From the NCBI RefSeq assembly GCF_018122625.2, contig NZ_JAGQFT020000009.1:62001-126000 (forward strand): a stretch of 64,000 nt of DNA, in the 5' to 3' direction. The notes beneath the pieces are model-generated. The model was given only the letters and a program-made list of their open reading frames with translations, ran no database searches and was not told the DNA's origin. This document shows positions 57,828 through 64,000 of the stretch, one piece after another (position 1 is the stretch's first letter; every line of letters starts with the position of its first letter). The DNA comes from Coralloluteibacterium stylophorae (lineage in GTDB: Bacteria > Pseudomonadota > Gammaproteobacteria > Xanthomonadales > Xanthomonadaceae). Both the position numbers and the translations under genes were made by a program.

Positions 57828-59119
57828 TGCGCAGCCTGCTGTTCGTGCTCGCCCTGCTGGTGGCGCTGCCCGCCGCCGCCGCGGCCGCGGAACCGGTGGA
57901 ACTGCGGCTGTCGTGGTGGGGCGGCAACGAGGTGCACCGGGCGATGCTGGACTCGGTGCGCGCCTTCGAGCGCGGCCATCCCGGGATCACGGTCAAGACC
58001 GAGTACACCGGCTGGGTCGGCCACCTCGAGCGCCTCACCACCCAGATCGCCGGCGGCACCGCGCCGGACGTGATGCAGGTCAACTGGAACTGGCTGGTGC
58101 TGTTCTCGCGCGACGGCGAGGGCTTCTACGACCTGCGCCGCCTCGACGACGTCGTCGACCTCGACGCCTTCGACGCCGAGGCGCTGGCGATGGGCACGAT
58201 CGACGGCCGCCTCAATGCGATTCCGGTGTCGATGTCGGCGCGGCTGTTCTACTTCAACGCCACCACCTTCGCGAAGGCGGGCCTCGAGGTGCCGTCGAGC
58301 TGGGAGGAGCTGGTCGCCGCCGGTCCCGTGTTCCGCGACCGCCTCGGCCCGCAGTACTACCCGCTCGACCTGCCGACGCAGGAGCTGGTCGCGGTGCTGC
58401 GCGCGCGCCTGGTGCAGCGCACCGGCCTGCCCTTCATCGACGAACGCGGGCGCCGGGTCAATGCCACGCCCGGGCAGCTCGCCGACCTCGCACGCTTCTA
58501 CACGCGCCTGGTCGATGCGCACGTGATCCCCGACCTGCCGACCCGCGCCTCCTACGGCCACGTCGCCGCACAGGAACTCAGGCCGTGGATCAACGGCGAG
58601 TTCGCCGGCGCCTACCAATGGGTGAGCTCGGTCGGCAAGTTCATCGAGACCCTGGCCCCGGGCCAGGAGGTGGTGCTCGCCCCACACCCGGTGCAGGCGG
58701 GTGCGCGCGACGCTGGGCTCATCTACCGCCCGTCGATGATGCTGGCGATCAACGCCGACACCGCGCACCCGCACGAGGCCGCGCAGCTGCTCGACTTCCT
58801 GCTCAACGACCCGGTCGCCGCCACGGCGATGGGCCTGCAGCGCGGCGTGCCGACCAGCGCGCACGCCGCCCGCACGCTGGACGCGGCCGGTGCGCTCACG
58901 GGGCTCGCCGTCGAGGGCGGCGCCGAGATCGCGACGCTGCCGCGCCACGTCACCGAGAGCGCCTGGTTCGAGCATGCGCGCGTGCGCGATGCCTTCATCG
59001 ACCTGGTCGAGCTCTACGCCTACGGCCGCATCGACGCCGAGACCTTCGGCCAGCGCCTGCACGACGACCTCAACCGGATCCTGGAGCGGACCATCCGCAC
59101 GCCGCGGAGCGGGCGGTGA
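57824..59119 (+). CDS. Sugar ABC transporter substrate-binding protein
   Basis: A 431-aa periplasmic protein with a Sec signal peptide (cleavage near residue 22). The family 1 solute-binding fold is indicated by L-S-W-W-G-G-N-E-V, G-G-T-A-P-D-V-M-Q-V-N-W-N-W, and I-P-V-S-M-S-A-R-L-F-Y-F-N. In this locus the likely ligand is an oligogalacturonide or unsaturated digalacturonate. The binding protein comes after the two permeases, and its stop overlaps the GTG of the GH28 gene. Confidence 0.9.
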   Translation: MMRSLLFVLALLVALPAAAAAAEPVELRLSWWGGNEVHRAMLDSVRAFERGHPGITVKTEYTGWVGHLERLTTQIAGGTAPDVMQVNWNWLVLFSRDGEGFYDLRRLDDVVDLDAFDAEALAMGTIDGRLNAIPVSMSARLFYFNATTFAKAGLEVPSSWEELVAAGPVFRDRLGPQYYPLDLPTQELVAVLRARLVQRTGLPFIDERGRRVNATPGQLADLARFYTRLVDAHVIPDLPTRASYGHVAAQELRPWINGEFAGAYQWVSSVGKFIETLAPGQEVVLAPHPVQAGARDAGLIYRPSMMLAINADTAHPHEAAQLLDFLLNDPVAATAMGLQRGVPTSAHAARTLDAAGALTGLAVEGGAEIATLPRHVTESAWFEHARVRDAFIDLVELYAYGRIDAETFGQRLHDDLNRILERTIRTPRSGR

Positions 59120-60693
59120 GCGACGCGGCGCGACCGACCGTCGAGCTGCTGGTCGCCGGCAGCGAACGGCTGACCTTCGAGCTGCGCAACGGGCATCCCT
59201 GGGCGGCGCCGACCCCGCACCTCGTGCGCGTGGACGGACGCGAGGTGCATCGCGATGCGCGCAACGTGTTCACGCTGCGCGGGCTGGCGCCGGAGCGGCT
59301 CCACGCCCTCGCGATCGAGAGCGGCGGCGACGTGCTGCGCATCGACGCCCGCACCGCGGCGGCCAGCCCGGGCCTCGACGTGCGCGACTTCGGCGCGGTC
59401 GGCGACGGCCGCCACGACGACACCGCGGCGCTGCAGGCGGCACTGTCGTGCTGTCCCGAAGGCGGCACGGTGCTGCTGCCCGCCGGCACCTGGCTCAGCG
59501 GCCCGCTGTTCCTGCGCAGCCGCACGGTGCTGCACCTGCAGGAGGGCGCCGGCCTGCTCGGCCATCCCGACATCGCGCGCTGGCCGCTGCTGCCGGCGAC
59601 GCTTCCGGGCGCCGCCGGCGCGCGTGTGCTCGGCAGCTGGGAAGGACGTCCCGCCGCCTGCCACGCCAGCCTGCTCAACGTCATCGATGCTGAGGACGTG
59701 CGCATCGAGGGCGACGGCACGATCGACGCCAACGCCTCCTTCGCCACCTGGTGGAGCCGGCCGAAGACGCCGTTCGCCGGCTGGCGCCCGCGCACGCTGC
59801 TGATCGCGCACGCGCGGCGGGTCGCGGTCGAGGGCCTGACCTTCCGCAACGCCCCGGCGTGGACCGTCCACGCGCTGCGTTCGCGCGCGCTGCTGTTCGC
59901 GCGGCTGACGATCGAGGCGCCAGCGGATTCGCCCAATACCGACGGCATCGATCCCGAGTCCTGCGAGGACGTGCGCATCCTCGGCTGCCGCATCGACACC
60001 GGCGACGACTGCATCGCGGTCAAGTCCGGCAAGCCGGGATCCGAGGGCGCGCCGCCGCCGAGCCGCGGCGTGCGCATCGGCAACTGCCTGCTGCAGCGCG
60101 GCCACGGCGCGGTGGTGCTGGGCTCGGAATGCGCCGGCGGCATCCACGACGTGGAGGCGCGCGACTGCGTGTTCGACGGCACCGACCGCGGCCTGCGCAT
60201 CAAGACCCGGCGCGGGCGCGGGCGCGCGGCGGTGATCGCCGGCGTGCGCCTCGCCAACGTGCGCATGCGCGGCGTCGGTACGCCGTTCGTGGTCAACAGC
60301 TTCTACTGGTGCGACCCCGACGGCCGCGAACCGCACGTCGGCGACCGCGCGCCGCGGCCGATCGACGCCGGCACGCCCACGGTGCGCGACATCGCGCTCG
60401 AGGACGTCGACTGCGCCGGGGTCGCCCACGCCGCCGCCTACGTGCTGGGGCTGCCGGAGCGGCCGGTCGAGGGCCTGCGCATCGACGGCCTGCGCGTGCG
60501 CTATGCGGACGCCGCCGCGCCCGGCCATCCGGACATGGCCGAGGGCATTCCCGCCCTGCGCCGCGCCGGGCTGACCTTCGAGAACGTGCGCGGGCTCGCG
60601 CTGCACGGCATCGACGTCGCCGGTGCAGAGGGGCCGCTCTACGCCACCCGCAACGTCGACCCCGACATCCACGACGAGGACACCGCCGCATGA
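59116..60693 (+). CDS. Glycoside hydrolase family 28, cytoplasmic (exo)polygalacturonase
   Basis: A 525-aa beta-helix hydrolase. GH28 active-site motifs are complete: N-T-D-G at 274-277, D-D-C (Asp297-Asp298), H-G near 330, and R-I-K at 361-363. No signal peptide is present and a GTG start overlaps the upstream stop, so it should act on imported oligogalacturonides in the cytoplasm, releasing galacturonate. An N-terminal extension of about 90 residues precedes the beta-helix domain. Confidence 0.9.
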   Translation: MSDAARPTVELLVAGSERLTFELRNGHPWAAPTPHLVRVDGREVHRDARNVFTLRGLAPERLHALAIESGGDVLRIDARTAAASPGLDVRDFGAVGDGRHDDTAALQAALSCCPEGGTVLLPAGTWLSGPLFLRSRTVLHLQEGAGLLGHPDIARWPLLPATLPGAAGARVLGSWEGRPAACHASLLNVIDAEDVRIEGDGTIDANASFATWWSRPKTPFAGWRPRTLLIAHARRVAVEGLTFRNAPAWTVHALRSRALLFARLTIEAPADSPNTDGIDPESCEDVRILGCRIDTGDDCIAVKSGKPGSEGAPPPSRGVRIGNCLLQRGHGAVVLGSECAGGIHDVEARDCVFDGTDRGLRIKTRRGRGRAAVIAGVRLANVRMRGVGTPFVVNSFYWCDPDGREPHVGDRAPRPIDAGTPTVRDIALEDVDCAGVAHAAAYVLGLPERPVEGLRIDGLRVRYADAAAPGHPDMAEGIPALRRAGLTFENVRGLALHGIDVAGAEGPLYATRNVDPDIHDEDTAA

Positions 60694-61802
60694 CCGCCGT
60701 ACCCGTCCGCCTGCTCGAGGATGCCTTCGCCGGTCTCGGTGCCGAGGTCGCGCCGTTCGTGCGCGGCGCCCTGCAGCGCTGGCGCAGCTACAAGCCGAGC
60801 TGGAACTACGAGGACGGCGTGGTCTGGAAGGGCGCGCTCGACCTCGCCGCGGCCGGCGTCGAGCGCACGCTGGCCGACTTCGTCTACCGCGAGGTCTCGC
60901 GCCGGATCGGATGCGACGGCCGCATCGACGGCTACGACCCCGGCGAGTTCAACATCGACAACGTCAATCCCGGGCGCGTGCTGTTCGCGCTGTGGAAGGA
61001 CTCGGGCGAGGAGCGCTTCCGCCTCGCGCTCGACCACCAGCTCGCCCAGCTCGCCGCGCACCCGCGCACCGCCTCCGGCAACTTCTGGCACAAGCGCATC
61101 TATCCGAACCAGGTGTGGCTGGACGGGCTGTACATGGCGCAGCCGCTGCGTTGCCTGGTCGCACGCGACGCCGGCGACGCGGCGACCCTGGACGACGTGG
61201 TCGGCCAGTTCGGGCAGACCCACGCGCACCTGCGCGACCCCGACAGCGGGCTGCTGGTGCACGGCTGGGACGAGAGCCGCAGCGAGCGCTGGAGCGACTC
61301 CGCCACCGGGCGCTCGCCGAACGTCTGGGGCCGCGCGCTGGGCTGGTACCTGATGGCGCTGGTCGACTGCATCGAGGCCATCGACGCGCCCGACCGCAGC
61401 GGACCGCTCGCCGCGCAGCTGCGCGGACAGGTCGACCTGCTGCTGCCGCTGCGCAGCGCGGACGGGCTGTGGTACCAGCTCGCCGCGCTGCCGGGGCAGG
61501 CCGGCAACTACGAGGAGACCTCCGCCTCGCTGATGATCGCCTACGCGCTGATGAAGGCGGCGCGGCTCGAGGTCCTGGAACCGGCCTGCGGCGAGGCGGG
61601 CGCACAGGCGCTGCGTGCGGTGGTCGCGCGCTTCCTCGACCGCGACGCGCTCGGCGGCATCTGCGGCGTGGCCGGCCTGGGCAACGTGCCCTACCGCGAC
61701 GGCAGCATCGACTACTACCTCGGCGAAGCGATCGTGCCGAACGATCCCAAGGGCGTCGGCGCGCTGCTGATGGCGCTGTCGGAGTTCCTGCGCCGCGGCT
61801 GA
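60690..61802 (+). CDS. Glycoside hydrolase family 105, unsaturated galacturonyl/rhamnogalacturonyl hydrolase
   Basis: A 370-aa alpha6/alpha6-barrel enzyme that hydrates and removes a terminal 4,5-unsaturated galacturonate. Motifs include G-Y-D-P-G-E-F-N-I-D-N-V-N-P-G (about residues 80-94), W-L-D-G-L-Y-M-A-Q-P, and H-G-W-D-E-S-R-S-E-R-W-S-D. No signal peptide. Its product, unsaturated galacturonate, turns into 5-keto-4-deoxyuronate, the KduI substrate. It ends the six-gene operon. Confidence 0.9.
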   Translation: MTAVPVRLLEDAFAGLGAEVAPFVRGALQRWRSYKPSWNYEDGVVWKGALDLAAAGVERTLADFVYREVSRRIGCDGRIDGYDPGEFNIDNVNPGRVLFALWKDSGEERFRLALDHQLAQLAAHPRTASGNFWHKRIYPNQVWLDGLYMAQPLRCLVARDAGDAATLDDVVGQFGQTHAHLRDPDSGLLVHGWDESRSERWSDSATGRSPNVWGRALGWYLMALVDCIEAIDAPDRSGPLAAQLRGQVDLLLPLRSADGLWYQLAALPGQAGNYEETSASLMIAYALMKAARLEVLEPACGEAGAQALRAVVARFLDRDALGGICGVAGLGNVPYRDGSIDYYLGEAIVPNDPKGVGALLMALSEFLRRG

Positions 61803-61896
61803 CGCGACGCTCGGCGCGGCTGGCGCGTATTGACCCTGCACAGAAGCCGGATGCGGCAGGCTTGCGCCGTCCGGTACCGCTTCGCAGGAGACCGTC

Positions 61897-62439
61897 ATGC
61901 CGTCCACACATCCCGTTCGCCTTGCGCTCGCCGCGCTCCTCGCCCTCGGCGGCGGCAGCGCCCTCGCCGACGTCCCCGAGGGCCCGGGCGGGCTGCCGGA
62001 GCAGGGCCCGGTCCAGGTGCACTGGACCGATCCGCAGGAGTTCAGCGAGCTCAGGCACAGCGGCAACCGCTGGGAAGCCCGGCGTGGCGAATGGCTGCAG
62101 CAGCTGGCCGAGTACACCCGGCGCCGGGCCGAGAAGCGGCTGCCACCGGAGCATGCGCTGGAGGTCACGTTCACCGACATCGAGCGCGCCGGCAGCTACG
62201 AACCGTGGCGCGGGCCGCGCGCCGACAACATCCGCATCGTGCGCGACATCTACCCGCCGCGGATCGAGCTGACCTACGTCCTCACCGGCCCCGGCGGCAC
62301 CGTGCTTGACCGCGGCGAGGAGGAGCTGCGCGACATGGGCTTCCTGCAGAGCGGCACCACCGCCGGCACCAGCGATCCGCTGCGCTACGAGAAGCAGATG
62401 CTCGACCGCTGGCTGCGCGAGCTGCTGCCGGACGCCTGA
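61897..62439 (+). CDS. DUF3016 family protein
   Basis: A 180-aa secreted protein with a signal peptide (about residues 1-24). The DUF3016 pattern is visible: V-H-W-T-D-P-Q-E-F-S-E near 41-51, and L-E-V-T-F-T-D-I-E-R-A-G near 88-99. Function unknown. AGGAG precedes the ATG. Confidence 0.8.
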   Translation: MPSTHPVRLALAALLALGGGSALADVPEGPGGLPEQGPVQVHWTDPQEFSELRHSGNRWEARRGEWLQQLAEYTRRRAEKRLPPEHALEVTFTDIERAGSYEPWRGPRADNIRIVRDIYPPRIELTYVLTGPGGTVLDRGEEELRDMGFLQSGTTAGTSDPLRYEKQMLDRWLRELLPDA

Positions 62440-62483
62440 GCCCCGCCCTTGCGGCCCGCCGGCGACGGCCCCACGTCGCCGGC

Positions 62484-63173
62484 ATGGACAGCACCGCCGA
62501 ACCCGATTCCCAGCGACGCGCCGACGCGCGTCGCTTCCGTCTGGCGGCCTGGTCGACCGTGGCCTTCGTCGCGGTGCTCTACGTCATCCACGCGCTGCTG
62601 CCCCTGGTCGGCGACCCTGCCCCGCTCGCCGTGCGCCCGCGCACGCCGGCCGGGCTCGTCGGGGTGCTGACGGCGCCGCTGGTACACGGCTCCTGGGCGC
62701 ACCTGCTCGCCAACACCCTGCCGCTGCTGGTGCTGGGCACGCTGAGCCTGTCGGCCTACCCTCGCGCGAGCCTGCGCGCGCTGCCGCTGGTGTGGCTGGG
62801 TTCGGGCCTGGGCGTGTGGCTGATCGGCCGCGACGCCGCCCATCTCGGCGCCAGCGGCGTCGCCCACGGCCTGCTGTGGTTCGTGTTCTTCCTCGGCCTG
62901 CTGCGCCGCGACCGCGCGGCGATCGCGGCCGCGCTGATCGCCTTCCTGCTCTACGGCGGGATGCTGCTGACCGTGCTGCCGCAGGCGCCGGACATCAGCT
63001 GGGAATCGCACCTGTGCGGCGCGCTCATGGGCCTGGCCGCGGCGTTTGCCTGGCGCGGGCTCGACCCGGGCGCACCGCGTGCGCGCTACTCCTGGGAGAT
63101 CGAGGAGGCCGCGCACGACGACGCGGAGCGGATGCACGGCCCGCGCCCGCGCCCGGACGAACCCCGGAACTAG
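62484..63173 (+). CDS. Rhomboid family intramembrane serine protease
   Basis: A 229-aa inner-membrane protease with six helices. The catalytic Ser lies in L-G-A-S-G-V-A-H-G (about residue 134), His in I-S-W-E-S-H-L-C-G-A (about 178), and the H-G-S-W-A-H-L-L-A-N loop (68-77) helps bind substrate. The substrate is unknown. Its TAG stop touches the stop codon of the convergent permease gene with no spacing. Confidence 0.9.
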   Translation: MDSTAEPDSQRRADARRFRLAAWSTVAFVAVLYVIHALLPLVGDPAPLAVRPRTPAGLVGVLTAPLVHGSWAHLLANTLPLLVLGTLSLSAYPRASLRALPLVWLGSGLGVWLIGRDAAHLGASGVAHGLLWFVFFLGLLRRDRAAIAAALIAFLLYGGMLLTVLPQAPDISWESHLCGALMGLAAAFAWRGLDPGAPRARYSWEIEEAAHDDAERMHGPRPRPDEPRN

Positions 63174-64000
63174 CTAGCGCAGGCCGCGCGGCGTGAGCCG
63201 GCGCTCCAGCAGCTCGAACAGGCCCTGCGCGGCCAGCGCCAGCAGCGCGGCCGGCACTGCGCCCTCCAGGATCAGGCCCATGTCGTCGAGGCGGATGCCG
63301 GTCAGGATCGGCTGCCCGTAGCCGCCCGCGCCGATCAGCGCGCCCAGGGTGGCGGTGCCGATGTCGATCACCGCCGCAGTCTTGATGCCGGCGAGGATCG
63401 ACGCCCGCGCGAGGGGCAGTTCGATCCGCCACAGCCGCGCGCGCGGCGGCAGGCCGATGACCGCCGCGGTCTCGCGCAGCGGCCGCGGGATCCCGGTGAG
63501 GCCGGCATGCGTGTTGCGCACGATCGGCAGCAGGCTGTACAGGAACAGTGCCGCGATGGCAGGCGCCGCGCCGATCCCCAGCAGCGGGATCATGAACACG
63601 AACACCGCCAGCGACGGCAGGGTCTGCAGCAGCCCGGTCAGGGCGAGCACGCCCTGGCCCAGGTGCGGCCGCCGCGCGGCGAGTACGCCCAGCGGCAGGC
63701 CGATCGCGATCGCCAGCACCAGCGAGGCGCCGACCAGCGCGAGATGCTCGCCGGTGCGCCCGAGGATGCGCGCGCCGCGGCCGGCGCCGGCCGCGATGTC
63801 GATGCCGAGCCAGTCGGCGGCGACCTGCGGCTCCGGCACGCGCTCCAGCTTGGCCGCGGCGTTGAGCCGGCGCATGGCGTCGGCATCGATGCGCCCGGCC
63901 AGCGCCTCGAGCGCCGCGGCGGCGGCGGGCGCGCGGGTGCGCAGGTCGAGCCGGTAGAGGTAGACCGCGCTGTAGTCGGGAAAGAAGCCGCGCGCGTCCG
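63174..64000 (-). CDS. Osmoprotectant ABC transporter binding protein-permease fusion (partial, 5' end outside the window)
   Basis: The open frame runs off the right edge. The C-terminal 230 residues are an OpuBB/YehW-type permease with five to six helices (L-V-L-A-I-A-I-G-L-P-L-G-V-L-A-A-R and G-I-K-T-A-A-V-I-D-I-G-T-A-T-L-G-A-L-I-G-A). Before it, residues at the edge (F-F-P-D-Y-S-A-V-Y-L-Y) look like the end of an OpuAC/OsmF-type glycine-betaine binding domain. So the gene encodes a binding domain followed by the permease in one chain. The ATG at 63875 is probably internal. Confidence 0.8.
   Translation of the reverse strand, partial: DARGFFPDYSAVYLYRLDLRTRAPAAAAALEALAGRIDADAMRRLNAAAKLERVPEPQVAADWLGIDIAAGAGRGARILGRTGEHLALVGASLVLAIAIGLPLGVLAARRPHLGQGVLALTGLLQTLPSLAVFVFMIPLLGIGAAPAIAALFLYSLLPIVRNTHAGLTGIPRPLRETAAVIGLPPRARLWRIELPLARASILAGIKTAAVIDIGTATLGALIGAGGYGQPILTGIRLDDMGLILEGAVPAALLALAAQGLFELLERRLTPRGLR

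Overview
The window is high-GC chromosomal DNA with densely packed genes. Its gene complement fits a gammaproteobacterium of the Xanthomonadaceae/Lysobacteraceae, near Lysobacter or Luteimonas: an Mla operon with mlaA attached, aceK and icd close together, long-form queF, beta-carbonic anhydrase next to SulP, and a pectin locus driven by a LacI-type regulator. Many genes carry TAGAAT- or ACAAT-like -10 elements just upstream, and three lie so close to the start codon that leaderless mRNAs are likely. I found no rRNA, tRNA, IS element, prophage or CRISPR array. The lineage is an inference from gene content; no marker gene was compared.

Layout. 1-5.6 kb: DoxX, dienelactone hydrolase, DUF4126 protein, FAD disulfide oxidoreductase, QueF, and HglS (2-oxoadipate dioxygenase/decarboxylase). 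5.6-11.7 kb: a catabolic or detoxification block (SDR; DJ-1/PfpI, aldehyde dehydrogenase, DUF2721, PcaB-like lyase) beside a divergent AraC-family regulator, with a similar 26-bp box upstream of both putative transcription units. 11.7-16.6 kb: secreted M20 amidohydrolase, a 41-aa lipoprotein, SulP plus carbonic anhydrase (probable bicarbonate uptake pair), and two small unknowns. 16.7-25.6 kb: SNF2-type helicase, NADP isocitrate dehydrogenase, a LysR regulator that reads in frame into a LysM protein, AceK, and a GntR/FadR regulator. 25.7-31.3 kb: two paralogous lipoproteins with methyltransferase folds, topoisomerase IB, small envelope or stress proteins, and a REC-histidine kinase. 31.4-38.2 kb: mlaFEDCB-mlaA (phospholipid asymmetry), a REC-REC-GGDEF diguanylate cyclase, and RlmI. 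38.2-39.6 kb: inverted repeat, yybP-ykoY (Mn2+) riboswitch, and a TerC/Alx-type exporter.

39.6-61.8 kb is one coherent pectin/uronate utilisation island: uxaC-kduI-kduD; a LacI-family regulator; uxaA-uxuB; an operon PL1 lyase - FAH/MhpD-like hydratase - TRAP transporter (P, Q, M) - PL10 lyase; kdgK; and a fully overlapping operon of an ABC sugar importer (ATPase, two permeases, binding protein) with cytoplasmic GH28 and GH105. Five copies of a near-identical box (consensus ATGACACCGGTTACC) lie at the promoters of these units and probably bind the LacI-family protein. The logic is: secreted lyases cut pectate; TRAP and ABC systems import uronates and oligomers; GH28/GH105 release monomers; KduI/KduD and UxaC/reductase/UxaA converge on 2-keto-3-deoxygluconate; KdgK phosphorylates it. 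KDPG aldolase, UxuA, a TonB-dependent receptor and a pectin methylesterase are not in the window.

61.9-64 kb: a DUF3016 protein, a rhomboid protease, and the 3' part of a fused osmoprotectant binding-protein/permease gene that runs off the right edge.
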